DNA from: an uncultured Acetatifactor sp.
Lineage (GTDB): Bacteria; Bacillota; Clostridia; Lachnospirales; Lachnospiraceae
Reading direction: 5' to 3'
Length of the DNA stretch: 64,000 nt
Assembly (NCBI GenBank): GCA_910577185.1
Contig: CAJTLR010000013.1
Location: 14,432-78,431, forward strand
The position numbers were made by a program, and so were the translations under genes. The notes under the pieces were generated by a model, which saw only the letters and a program-made list of their open reading frames with translations, was not told the DNA's origin and ran no database searches. How positions within the stretch are numbered: position 1 is the first letter of the stretch; each line of letters starts with the position of its first letter. Positions 18,546 through 26,585 of the stretch are shown here, one piece after another.

Positions 18546-18711
18546 TAACAGGTTTCATAAAAGAAAATAGCCGGAACTGCGGCAGCGGTTCCTGCTACAG
18601 AGCGATGAATATAGGTTGTGTACCGGCCGTAACATGGCACCGCAGTGCGGGGCATGTTACGGCAGACCAGCGCCCGGCCAAGGCACAGGTGATGAAAGGT
18701 AGGATGTATTT

Positions 18712-19095
18712 ATGGCGTTTCCCAGAGCGTATGGGCAGTATAACAACAGTAAAATATTGACGGCTTCCCCTGCAGAGCTTACACTGATGCTCTATGAAGG
18801 AGCGATCAAATTCTGCAATATTGCTATCGTAGCGGTGGAACATAAGGACATTGAAAAAGCACATATCAATATTCAGAAAACAGAGCATATCATTGATTAT
18901 TTCCGGCAGACACTGGATATGAAATATCCGGTGGCGGAAGATTTTGAAAGGGTTTATTCCTACTTGAGCCAGAGACTCATTGAGGCCAATGTGCGGAAGG
19001 ACAAGGAAATTCTGGAAGAGGTGAACGGGCATCTGCATACCATGCGTGATACCTGGAAGGAAGTCATGAAGAAGGGCAGGGAACAAGGGGTATGA
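18712..19095 (+). CDS. fliS: Flagellin export chaperone FliS
   Basis: FliS binds the flagellin C-terminus in the cytoplasm and prevents early polymerisation. The 127-aa sequence shows the family start MAFPRAYGQYNNSKILTASP and the helix ELTLMLYEGAIKFCNIA. Its stop codon overlaps the next start codon (ATGA at 19092-19095), indicating translational coupling. Confidence 0.95.
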   Translation: MAFPRAYGQYNNSKILTASPAELTLMLYEGAIKFCNIAIVAVEHKDIEKAHINIQKTEHIIDYFRQTLDMKYPVAEDFERVYSYLSQRLIEANVRKDKEILEEVNGHLHTMRDTWKEVMKKGREQGV

Positions 19096-19568
19096 CAGAG
19101 AATTATCTGACCCTTTTGGAGGAGAGCCTGAAGCGAAAGCTGCAGGTTATGGATGAGATCCAGAAATATAATCTTCGTCAGCAGGAGATTTTTCAGTCCG
19201 GGAATGTGGAGAGCGATAAGTTCGATGAGTATGTGGACGAAAAGGGAGCGCTGATTGACCGACTGAATGCCCTGGACAGCGGATTTGAGAAGCTGTATGC
19301 AAAAGTGGCCCAGGAACTGAAGGAAAACCGGGAACAGTATACGGCACAGATCAGGACGCTGCAGGAACTGGTTACAAAGGTGACAGATACCAGTGTGGCC
19401 ATTCAGGCCCAGGAGGCACGCAATAAGAAGCTGATTGAGGATTATTTCCGAAAAGAGCGGGAAGGTATCAGGGTAGGACGCAAATCCTCCAAAGCTGCCA
19501 TAAACTATTATAAGAACATGAGCGGGTCTTCCGTAGTGATGCCGCTGTTCATGGATGATAAGAAATAA
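19092..19568 (+). CDS. FliT/FlgN-like flagellar export chaperone
   Basis: The 158-aa protein is all-helical and charged, with QKYNLRQQEIFQSG early and a long LKENREQYTAQIRTLQELVTKV helix. Its position right after fliS, overlapping by 4 bases, and its size match FliT-type chaperones for FliD. Sequence similarity alone is weak because these chaperones diverge quickly; a second FlgN-like role is possible. It is the last gene of the flaG operon, followed by a terminator. Confidence 0.7.
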   Translation: MTENYLTLLEESLKRKLQVMDEIQKYNLRQQEIFQSGNVESDKFDEYVDEKGALIDRLNALDSGFEKLYAKVAQELKENREQYTAQIRTLQELVTKVTDTSVAIQAQEARNKKLIEDYFRKEREGIRVGRKSSKAAINYYKNMSGSSVVMPLFMDDKK

Positions 19569-19637
19569 GTCCGGATGTATGCGAACCAGGTGTACGGTAT
19601 TGCGGACATACCGCATGAGACGGGAATATCAGAACGG

Positions 19638-19690
19638 AAAAAGCTGTCGTTTTTTCTTTGCGGGAATCGCCAGAGAGAACGGCAGTTTTT
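19638..19690 (+). terminator. Terminator of the flaG-fliD-fliS-fliT operon
   Basis: A 13-bp stem (AAAAGCTGTCGTT with AACGGCAGTTTTT, two G-U pairs) encloses a loop of about 26 bases that can itself fold. The T-run at the 3' side suits a rho-independent terminator. It lies about 70 bases after the fliT-like stop and before the first flagellin promoter. Confidence 0.7.
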
Positions 19691-19739
19691 GTGTTTAAAA
19701 TAATAAACAGGAAAATCCGGATAAATTATAAAATCAGTA

Positions 19740-19767
19740 TAAATTTTTGGAAGATACAGTCCGATAT
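19740..19767 (+). promoter_or_regulatory. Sigma-28 promoter of flagellin gene 1
   Basis: TAAA at 19740-19743, a 16-base spacer, and TCCGATAT at 19760-19767 match the sigma-28 consensus with one or two base differences. The predicted leader is about 115 bases long and contains a small hairpin, ATGCCT/AGGCAT at 19794-19811, and an ACGGA motif just before it. The whole 19569-19891 gap is explained by the terminator, this promoter and the leader. Confidence 0.8.
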
Positions 19768-19891
19768 ATAACACAAGTGAGTTGACGGAAGGTATGCCTT
19801 GACACAGGCATTCGATAAGAATCAACAATACATAAACGCAAGATGCGGTTAGCCGTGCAGAAAGCGGTATGATTCAAGGAGGAATACAGAT

Positions 19892-21214
19892 ATGGGAATG
19901 ATAGTAAAGCATAACCTTACAGCAATGAATTCTAACAGAATGCTGGGTATTACAACATCTTCGCAGGCAAAAGCAACCGAGAAGCTGTCTTCCGGTTATA
20001 AGATTAACCGTGCGGCAGATGATGCGGCAGGCCTGGCGATCAGTGAAAAAATGAGAAAGCAGATCAGGGGTCTGACCCAGGCTTCCCTGAATGCGCAGGA
20101 TGGTATCAGTGCGGTACAGACTGCAGACGGTGCGCTGAATGAAGTGCACGATATGATCCAGAGACTGACAGAGCTGACTGTAAAGGCAGCAAACGGAACC
20201 CTTTCAGAGACTGACAGAGATGCGGTTCAAAGAGAAGTTGACCAGCTGGTGACGGAGATTGACCGTGTGTCTACCACCACTAAATTCAACGAGACATACC
20301 TGCTGAGGGGAAGCAATGGGGGAACAGCCGGAAAGCTGACCTACAATGACGCATCCAATGCACTGACAGATGCGTTTGCAGCGGCTGCACCCGATGGCAT
20401 AAATGCGAATACCGGTACCATCAAGCTTGATGTCAATACGCCGGATCCCAATCCTGTGTCGGATGGACTTCCTGCCAGCTCGAACACGGAATATAAGGCA
20501 AAATACGTGGGACCTATCGGTGATCCCAATGCTACCATATATGTTCTGGTGGAGAGCACGAGCCTGAGTCCAAACGCTCCCGCAGGAGCTGACAAGATGA
20601 GTGTCAGGGAAGTCATCAACCAGATTAACGGAACCGTGTCCCAGGTATTGGCGAATCCCAGTAATATTAAGGCATTCTCCAGTATGGATGAACTGATGGC
20701 TACCATGAAGGCTGACTACGGCGAGGACATCAGGACCGTGACCACATATGTGGATGAGAACAAGGATCTGAAGCTGAGAGTGGAGACCTTCCCCGACATT
20801 AACGATGGGATTGACGTAAGCCTGCATGTTGGCGCAGATTCGGCTAATGACAATAAGATCTATATGAACATATCAATGCTCAGCGCAAGAGGGCTGGGAC
20901 TGAACGGACTGAAGGTCAGCGGGGATACCCATGAATCTGCTACCGCGGCAATCGACACTGTGGCAGATGCGCTTCAGAGAGTTTCCGCACAGCGTTCCTC
21001 CCTGGGTGCTATCCAGAACAGACTGGAGCACACCATTGCAAACCTGGATAATATTGTGGAAAATACCACCAGTGCAGAAGCTGCTATCCGTGACACAGAC
21101 ATGGCTACGCAGATGGTTGAGTACTCCAACAACCAGATTCTGGCTCAGGCTGGTCAGGCAATGCTTGCCCAGGCGAACCAGGCGACTTCCGGTGTTATGT
21201 CACTGCTTCAGTAA
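19892..21214 (+). CDS. fliC: Flagellin 1
   Basis: This 440-aa flagellin has canonical D0/D1 ends: N-terminal KHNLTAMNSNRMLGIT and KLSSGYKINRAADDAAGLAI, and a C-terminal TDMATQMVEYSNNQILAQAG and QATSGVMSLLQ. The QRLTELTVKAANGT stretch corresponds to the D1 segment recognised by TLR5 in other flagellins. The central part (about residues 150-335) is variable and rich in Asn, Asp, Ser and Thr, giving potential O-glycosylation sites. AAGGAGGAA precedes the ATG. It has its own promoter and terminator. Confidence 0.97.
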   Translation: MGMIVKHNLTAMNSNRMLGITTSSQAKATEKLSSGYKINRAADDAAGLAISEKMRKQIRGLTQASLNAQDGISAVQTADGALNEVHDMIQRLTELTVKAANGTLSETDRDAVQREVDQLVTEIDRVSTTTKFNETYLLRGSNGGTAGKLTYNDASNALTDAFAAAAPDGINANTGTIKLDVNTPDPNPVSDGLPASSNTEYKAKYVGPIGDPNATIYVLVESTSLSPNAPAGADKMSVREVINQINGTVSQVLANPSNIKAFSSMDELMATMKADYGEDIRTVTTYVDENKDLKLRVETFPDINDGIDVSLHVGADSANDNKIYMNISMLSARGLGLNGLKVSGDTHESATAAIDTVADALQRVSAQRSSLGAIQNRLEHTIANLDNIVENTTSAEAAIRDTDMATQMVEYSNNQILAQAGQAMLAQANQATSGVMSLLQ

Positions 21215-21238
21215 ACAATCAGGACAGAATAAAAAATC

Positions 21239-21281
21239 CGTCAGGGTTATGGGTGAAAACCATAACCCTGACGTTTTTTTT
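21239..21281 (+). terminator. Terminator of flagellin gene 1
   Basis: A perfect 14-bp stem (21239-21252 with 21260-21273), a 7-base loop GTGAAAA and an uninterrupted run of T residues make a strong rho-independent terminator 24 bases after the flagellin stop. Confidence 0.95.
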
Positions 21282-21288
21282 ATGCGCA

Positions 21289-21384
21289 CGGGTGCATATG
21301 GAATCTTGTTGCTAACGCAACATGCACCCGGCGCGGCGAGTAGTGTAGAAGAGCGTTCCCCTACTCGATTGCACACGGGTGCAT
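21289..21384. other. Foldable intergenic element between the flagellin genes
   Basis: A nested hairpin pairs CGGGTGCAT (21289-21297) with ATGCACCCG (21322-21330) around an inner stem GTTGC/GCAAC (21308-21321). A second stem pairs CGAGTAG (21337-21343) with CTACTCG (21361-21367). A second copy of CGGGTGCAT at 21376-21384 could pair with the same ATGCACCCG, making the two folds mutually exclusive. The element lies after a strong terminator and before a sigma-28 promoter, so it would be transcribed only by read-through or from an unseen promoter. No coding potential is visible. It may be a dispersed repeat. Confidence 0.5.
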
Positions 21385-21418
21385 CCGGAAAAAGTCTTTA
21401 AAAAGTTTCAAAAAATAC

Positions 21419-21445
21419 TAAAGTAATTTAAAATCACTCCGATAT
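21419..21445 (+). promoter_or_regulatory. Sigma-28 promoter of flagellin gene 2
   Basis: TAAA at 21419-21422, exactly 15 bases, then TCCGATAT at 21438-21445. This is a close match to the sigma-28 consensus, and the -10 octamer is identical to that of flagellin gene 1. The leader would be about 185 bases long. Confidence 0.85.
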
Positions 21446-21464
21446 ATTTATCAAGTAAAGCAAA

Positions 21465-21480
21465 GAGCAGCTTGCTGCTC
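21465..21480 (+). other. 5' hairpin in the flagellin 2 leader
   Basis: GAGCAGC and GCTGCTC form a perfect 7-bp stem with a TT loop, placed about 12 bases after the expected transcription start. A stable hairpin at the extreme 5' end commonly protects mRNAs from decay, which fits a highly expressed flagellin. Confidence 0.6.
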
Positions 21481-21590
21481 CATTCGCTTACCTGAGGGAT
21501 TCTGAAGCAGTACGCACGATTGCAGGAGGATGCCCACAATGGTCTGACGGAAGCCGAACGTGCGAATCGGACGGAAGACAGACACAAACA

Positions 21591-21606
21591 GCCGCAGGGA
21601 AGCGGC
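21591..21606 (+). promoter_or_regulatory. Candidate CsrA-binding hairpin in the flagellin 2 leader
   Basis: GCCGC (21591-21595) pairs with GCGGC (21602-21606), displaying AGGGAA in the loop. CsrA binds A(N)GGA presented in hairpin loops. A second AAGGA occurs in the Shine-Dalgarno sequence AAGGAGG (21622-21628), about 20 bases away, giving the two-site layout known for CsrA repression of Bacillus hag. Confidence 0.6.
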
Positions 21607-21635
21607 ACCACAATTCAATTCAAGGAGGAATTATC

Positions 21636-23009
21636 ATGGTAGTACAACACAATCTAACAGCTATGAACTCCAACAGAATGTTGGGTATCACCACTAATGC
21701 TCAGGCTAAGGCAACTGAGAAACTGTCATCCGGTTATAAGATTAACCGTGCAGCAGATGATGCAGCAGGTCTTGCTATTTCCGAGAAGATGAGAAAGCAG
21801 ATCAGAGGTCTGACCCAGGCTTCTTCCAATGCTCAGGACGGTATCAGCGCAGTACAGACTGCTGAAGGTGCATTGACAGAAGTGCATGACATGCTTCAGA
21901 GAATGAACGAGCTGGCAATCAAGGCCGCTAACGGCACAATGTCCGAGAGCGACAGAACCGCTATCCAGAGCGAGATCGATCAGCTGGTAACAGAAATCGA
22001 CCGTGTATCCACCACAACCAAGTTCAACGAGACTTATCTGTTGAAGGGTGCTAACGGTGGTACCGCTGGTAAGCTGTCATATAATACCGCACTGCAGAAC
22101 GGTGCGCTGGCTGGCAAGATCAATGCAGAAACCGGTACAGGCAGCATCCAGATGAAGTCTACATCTAACGGAACCGCTACCTACAGAATGGCTGGCGATA
22201 CTGTTATTAAGACAAAAGAGTTTAATATCGGCAGTATCACATATGTACTGGTTGAGAGCACCATGGGTGTGAACTCCAGCAACAACCAGATTTCTACCGC
22301 TTCTTCCATTACGAAGATGAGCGTAACCGCTGCCGCTGCCGCTATCAGCGCTGCAGGTGCAAACGGAGTAGGTACGGTTACTACACTGGCTAACGGCATG
22401 AAGGCTGGTGAGACAGCTACTGCAGCAGCAGAGGTGCTGGCATCCACCATTACAACTATCAAGGCATTCACCAGCATGGACGCTTTGACCGCAGCCGTAA
22501 GACATGACAATGCTGATGATCTGAAGAGCGTATCTTCCTTCTATGACAAGAATGCAGGTACCATCGTATTGAAACTGGAAGCATTTGCAGACCTGAATGA
22601 TGCTATTGATTTCAGCCTGCATGTAGGTGCTGACTCCTCCAGTGACAACAAGATCAATGTAAACATCGCTCAGATGAGTGCAAGAGGACTTGGTATCAAC
22701 GGTCTGCAGATCGACGGAAGTGATGATGTTCAGGCTACAGCTGCTGTTGACGTTATCGCTGATGCCCTTCAGAAAGTATCTGCACAGAGAGCTTCTCTCG
22801 GTGCTGTACAGAACAGACTGGAGCACACCATCTCCAACCTGGATAACATTGTTGAGAATACCACAGCTGCTGAGTCCGCTGTTCGTGATACGGATATGGC
22901 TACGCAGATGGTTACCTACTCCAACAACCAGATTCTGGCTCAGGCTGGTCAGGCAATGCTTGCACAGTCCAACCAGACCAACCAGGGCGTACTGTCTCTG
23001 TTAGGCTAA
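21636..23009 (+). CDS. fliC: Flagellin 2 (CBir1-like)
   Basis: This 457-aa flagellin starts MVVQHNLTAMNSNRMLGIT and contains KLSSGYKINRAADDAAGLAI and MNELAIKAANGTMSESDR, very close to the CBir1-type Lachnospiraceae flagellins known as immunodominant gut antigens. The C-terminus NNQILAQAGQAMLAQSNQTN ends VLSLLG. The central domain (about residues 145-350) is unusually rich in Ala, Ser and Thr. Codon choice looks more biased than in flagellin 1 (many GCT, GAC and AAC codons), suggesting it is the major filament protein. It is followed by a terminator and then by the glycosylation genes. Confidence 0.97.
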   Translation: MVVQHNLTAMNSNRMLGITTNAQAKATEKLSSGYKINRAADDAAGLAISEKMRKQIRGLTQASSNAQDGISAVQTAEGALTEVHDMLQRMNELAIKAANGTMSESDRTAIQSEIDQLVTEIDRVSTTTKFNETYLLKGANGGTAGKLSYNTALQNGALAGKINAETGTGSIQMKSTSNGTATYRMAGDTVIKTKEFNIGSITYVLVESTMGVNSSNNQISTASSITKMSVTAAAAAISAAGANGVGTVTTLANGMKAGETATAAAEVLASTITTIKAFTSMDALTAAVRHDNADDLKSVSSFYDKNAGTIVLKLEAFADLNDAIDFSLHVGADSSSDNKINVNIAQMSARGLGINGLQIDGSDDVQATAAVDVIADALQKVSAQRASLGAVQNRLEHTISNLDNIVENTTAAESAVRDTDMATQMVTYSNNQILAQAGQAMLAQSNQTNQGVLSLLG

Positions 23010-23094
23010 TAGCTGATTTAGACGGAGTATGAACCAATCCCGTGAGGGTAAGACAATAGAATTCACGCTTTGCGAGTCTTCTGTTGTTGTGAAT

Positions 23095-23128
23095 AAAAAA
23101 CAGCACAGCTTTCGCTGTGCTGTTTTTT
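23095..23128. terminator. Terminator of flagellin gene 2
   Basis: CAGCACAGC (23101-23109) and GCTGTGCTG (23114-23122) pair around TTTC, flanked by six A on the left and six T on the right, giving a bidirectional rho-independent terminator. A weaker hairpin occurs just upstream (ATTCAC at 23061, GTGAAT at 23089). Confidence 0.93.
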
Positions 23129-23132
23129 GTAG

Positions 23133-23161
23133 TTGTAAGGATAGGAAAAATCAGATATAAT
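23133..23161 (+). promoter_or_regulatory. Sigma-A promoter at the start of the glycosylation island
   Basis: TTGTAA at 23133-23138, a 17-base spacer and TATAAT at 23156-23161. It starts right after the flagellin terminator and points to the fucosyltransferase-like gene. It indicates that the glycosylation genes are under housekeeping rather than sigma-28 control. Confidence 0.75.
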
Positions 23162-23230
23162 AGCATTATGTCCTTCAAACAATACTGGGTTTGGGCAGTC
23201 CATGGGATGGACAGGAAGGAAAGCAGGAAT

Positions 23231-24118
23231 ATGAAAATACAGTTTCTCAATGGCGGTCTTGCGAATCAGGCGTTTCAATATATCTTTGCGAAATATTACG
23301 AATTATCTCATCCGGGAGATGCCATGTATATGGATGACACATACTTTGCCCTGAATACGGTGCACAATGGTTATGAACTGAGGAAGGTATTCGGAATTAC
23401 ACCCCATATGCTCAGCGAGTGTTTTGACCAGGATGTGTGGGATTTTATTCTGCAGGAACGCAGGGCGGGGAAAAGTGTGCCACAGATTTTTAATGCCAAT
23501 GGTATCGAGATGTTTATGGTATCGGAAGTGGGGGATGGGTATAAGAATTTTAATCCTTATGAAGGAAAGGTGGTAAATGTACCTTGTAATGAGTATTCCC
23601 CGGAAATTCTGGATATGGGGGAAGACGTGTACTATCACGGCTATTGGATCAATAAAAAGTGGTTTGCGGCATATCAGGATACTTTTCTGAAAATCTTCCG
23701 GTTTCCGGAGATAACGGATGACATAAACCGCAGATACCTGGATGAAATTCTGAATACAAATTCTGTATCCATTCACATCCGGAGGGGGGACTATGTAAAC
23801 CTGGGTGCAGCCATGGACAGCAGAACCTGCCGCATCCTCTGCGAAAAATTTGCCAGTACGGTTCCCGGTATCTGGAATTTATTTGTATTTTCGGACGATA
23901 TTCCCTGGTGCAGGGAGCATCAGCAGGAAATGGGATTCGGGCGTTTTGACAAGGTTACATATGTGGAGGGAAATGTCCGCGGAAAAAATTACAGGGATAT
24001 GCAGCTGATGAGCCACTGCAAGGGGATGATCCTGTCCAACAGTGCATTCTGCTATCTGGCGGCTCTGCTGAACACCCGTAAAATATATCATGTGAATCCC
24101 ACAATGCGGGAAATATAG
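23231..24118 (+). CDS. GT11-family (alpha-1,2-fucosyltransferase-like) glycosyltransferase
   Basis: This 295-aa protein has the GT11 start MKIQFLNGGLANQAFQY, the donor-binding HIRRGDYVN (about residues 183-191) and the C-terminal GMILSNSAFCYLAALLN, which are the conserved motifs of family 11 fucosyltransferases. Donor specificity (GDP-fucose) is inferred from the family only. ATG 23231 is preceded by AGGAAGGAAAG; an earlier in-frame ATG at 23168 would sit at the predicted transcription start. Its position immediately downstream of two flagellin genes suggests it adds a sugar to the flagellin glycan. Confidence 0.85.
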   Translation: MKIQFLNGGLANQAFQYIFAKYYELSHPGDAMYMDDTYFALNTVHNGYELRKVFGITPHMLSECFDQDVWDFILQERRAGKSVPQIFNANGIEMFMVSEVGDGYKNFNPYEGKVVNVPCNEYSPEILDMGEDVYYHGYWINKKWFAAYQDTFLKIFRFPEITDDINRRYLDEILNTNSVSIHIRRGDYVNLGAAMDSRTCRILCEKFASTVPGIWNLFVFSDDIPWCREHQQEMGFGRFDKVTYVEGNVRGKNYRDMQLMSHCKGMILSNSAFCYLAALLNTRKIYHVNPTMREI

Positions 24119-24182
24119 CGGAAAGGCTTTGCTTTTCGGAGTCTGCGGCACATGCCGGAGCCGTAAATACTCTCGGCAGATG

Positions 24183-24212
24183 TTTACAAAACAGGGGCGG
24201 ACAGGTTATGAT
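24183..24212 (+). promoter_or_regulatory. Putative sigma-A promoter of the GT2/fusion operon
   Basis: TTTACA at 24183-24188, an 18-base spacer and TATGAT at 24207-24212, about 64 bases before the next gene. Likely to drive the run of genes from 24.3 kb to about 34.7 kb. Confidence 0.5.
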
Positions 24213-24275
24213 AACATAAGAAATCAACGATATTAATATATAGTTGTGAGTGAATAAAGAGAGGAAAATATTGCG

Positions 24276-26501
24276 ATGAGTAAACAGTTGCTGGTATCCA
24301 TATCGATTTTGATTTCCAACCGTCCGGACACCGTGAAGAAATGTCTGGAATCTGTGAAACCCATCCTGGATCAGGTTCCCTCGGAACTGATTCTGGTAGA
24401 TACAGGATGCGGGGAAGAGGTGCGCGGCATCATTGAGACATATGCGGACAAAATTGTGGATTTTGAATGGTGCAGGGATTTTTCCAAGGCGCGGAATGCC
24501 GGTCTGAGGCAGGCAAAGGGAAAATGGTTTATGTTCCTGGATGATGACGAATGGTTTGATGATGTGACGGAGATCATTACCTTTTTCAATTCCGGCGAAT
24601 ACAGAAAATATGGTCTGGGAGTTTATACGCAGCGCAGCTATATGGACCAGGCGGGGCTGATACCCAGCGACCTGATGGTGGCGCGCATGATCCGCCTTGA
24701 TCCGGATGTGAAATTTATCTATAAAATCCATGAATGCTTTAATAAGGTGCCCGGCAAGACAAAGATGTTTGATGTCTTTGTGCACCACTATGGTTATGCC
24801 TATAATACGGAAGAAGAGCGGAAGGCACATTCCATGCGGAATATCACACTGCTTCTGGAGGAACATGAGGAGCATCCCCGCAATATGAAGCATACCCTCC
24901 AGCTGGCCCAGGAATACAATGTGATAGACGAATATGAGAAATCCCTGGAAATGTCCCTGGATGGCATCTCCGTGGCGGCGAAGGGGCCGGTGGAGGATGA
25001 GTTCTGTCTTTCTTCCTTGTATGGCAATGAAATCAACTGCTATATAAAACTGAAAAGATATGATGATGTGGTTGAGAGGGGACGGCAGCATCTTGCCAGC
25101 CGGAGGACGGACCCGGTGGTTAAGGCATTGATTGCGGGAAATATGGCAAATGTGTATCTTTATAGGGGAGACTATGAAAACTGCCTGAAATATGTGGAAC
25201 AATACTGGGATACCTGCGTGGATTACCAAAAAGACATAGAGAAATATATGGGATTTGAGACTACCATCACCAACAGCTGCTTTGATCAGCGAAAGCGCAG
25301 CATTGTTCTGGGGGATGGAATTCGTGCGGCAGTACATTTCGGCAGGGGAGAGCTTGCCTGGGAGTGGTTTCAGAGCATAAACAGCCAGAGTAAGATGATC
25401 TTTATCAGCAATGAGATGATCCGGTCGATTCTGGAGAGAATGCCGGAGGCAGCGCCGGAGGAACTGGACTATTATGTCAGAATGTGCGACATGCTGCTGG
25501 CCAGGGAAGAACTTCGGGATTTCGTGATACAGGCCATGTCGGAATGCTGTGACCGGAAAGGCAGTTTCGAGGAGCAGGTAAAGGCCATGTCCTGCTACGC
25601 AAAGGTAGCGTCCGGGGAATGGTTTTTCCGTCTGGCAAAAATTGTGGTCAGTGCATTTCTTCCCGGCAGGGGACAGACCTGCAGTCTGGAGGAGGCCGAG
25701 GAACTGGTTGCCGGCGTGTGGGAGGATATGCAAAAGGGCATGCCCCTGATCCGTAAATACCATATGCTTGAGGCGCTGGAGTGCCTGGGCGGGAAAAGAG
25801 GAAAGATTTTGGAGGCAATTCCCTTTTATCTGTGGCAGAGGGGGATTGTGGGCTATTTCCAGAGTTTTACAAAGGAAGATGCCGTATGGTGGAACGGGCA
25901 GTTTAAGGCGGCCCTGGCGCCGGACAGCATGCGCATGCTGGTGTGGAGGGCTTTTTACGGCCTCACGGAGGCAAATCTGGAGGCTACGGCGCTGGAGGCA
26001 TCGGAAGGTACCGGAATGCCTGAGGACGCGGAGGCCATGGGCATCCGCCGCATGATGGAAGGACTGCGGGAGTATGCGTCCTGCCATGTGGAATTGTGCG
26101 AAAAAATATTTTTGCCGGATATTATCAGCCAGATGCCCGATGTGCTTCCGGAAGATTATCAGGGCTCCTATTTTGTGCTGGATTTGCTGAAAGAGACGGA
26201 AGAGGAAAAATACGACGCGGCGGTACAGACAGTTAAGGTGATCCGCAGGCTTCTGCCGGGGCTGACCGAAATCATGAAACAGTATCTGAAATGGCTGCAG
26301 AGGCAGCTGGAGCGTCAGAAAGTGGAATCCCGGAAGGTGGCGGAGGAGCTGCAGACTCTTTCCGTGCAGATTAAGAATAAGATTCATCAGCTGATGGGGA
26401 TCGGGCAGAACCAGGCGGCCCTTGGCGTGGCAAACCAGCTTCTGGCACTGACACCCAATGACGCGGAATTACAACAGCTGATAGAGAGGCTGCAAAATTA
26501 A
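24276..26501 (+). CDS. GT2 glycosyltransferase with long helical C-terminus
   Basis: The N-terminal 230 residues form a GT-A fold: SISILISNRPDTVKKCLESV, DTGCG, the acceptor-loop signature CRDFSKARNAGLRQAKG and the metal-binding FLDDDEW. The following 500 residues are helical and repeat-like, with a TPR-like tail (QAALGVANQLLALTPNDAEL). GT2 enzymes with TPR-type extensions often glycosylate proteins rather than lipid carriers, which suits direct flagellin modification; that is inference. At 741 aa it is unusually long for GT2. The next gene begins 84 bp later. Confidence 0.82.
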   Translation: MSKQLLVSISILISNRPDTVKKCLESVKPILDQVPSELILVDTGCGEEVRGIIETYADKIVDFEWCRDFSKARNAGLRQAKGKWFMFLDDDEWFDDVTEIITFFNSGEYRKYGLGVYTQRSYMDQAGLIPSDLMVARMIRLDPDVKFIYKIHECFNKVPGKTKMFDVFVHHYGYAYNTEEERKAHSMRNITLLLEEHEEHPRNMKHTLQLAQEYNVIDEYEKSLEMSLDGISVAAKGPVEDEFCLSSLYGNEINCYIKLKRYDDVVERGRQHLASRRTDPVVKALIAGNMANVYLYRGDYENCLKYVEQYWDTCVDYQKDIEKYMGFETTITNSCFDQRKRSIVLGDGIRAAVHFGRGELAWEWFQSINSQSKMIFISNEMIRSILERMPEAAPEELDYYVRMCDMLLAREELRDFVIQAMSECCDRKGSFEEQVKAMSCYAKVASGEWFFRLAKIVVSAFLPGRGQTCSLEEAEELVAGVWEDMQKGMPLIRKYHMLEALECLGGKRGKILEAIPFYLWQRGIVGYFQSFTKEDAVWWNGQFKAALAPDSMRMLVWRAFYGLTEANLEATALEASEGTGMPEDAEAMGIRRMMEGLREYASCHVELCEKIFLPDIISQMPDVLPEDYQGSYFVLDLLKETEEEKYDAAVQTVKVIRRLLPGLTEIMKQYLKWLQRQLERQKVESRKVAEELQTLSVQIKNKIHQLMGIGQNQAALGVANQLLALTPNDAELQQLIERLQN

Positions 26502-26585
26502 GGGACAGAAAAATAAGGGTGAATTATTGCCAAGCCCTGAGCGGGGAACACCGCAGGGCGCGGCAGGCCGGAAAAGGAGACAGGA

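Noticed and set aside
23955..26387. Long (810-codon) open frame on the minus strand opposite the GT2 gene
   Set aside because: It runs antisense through two well-supported plus-strand genes, has no family motif and a His/Leu/Gln-rich composition typical of a shadow frame.
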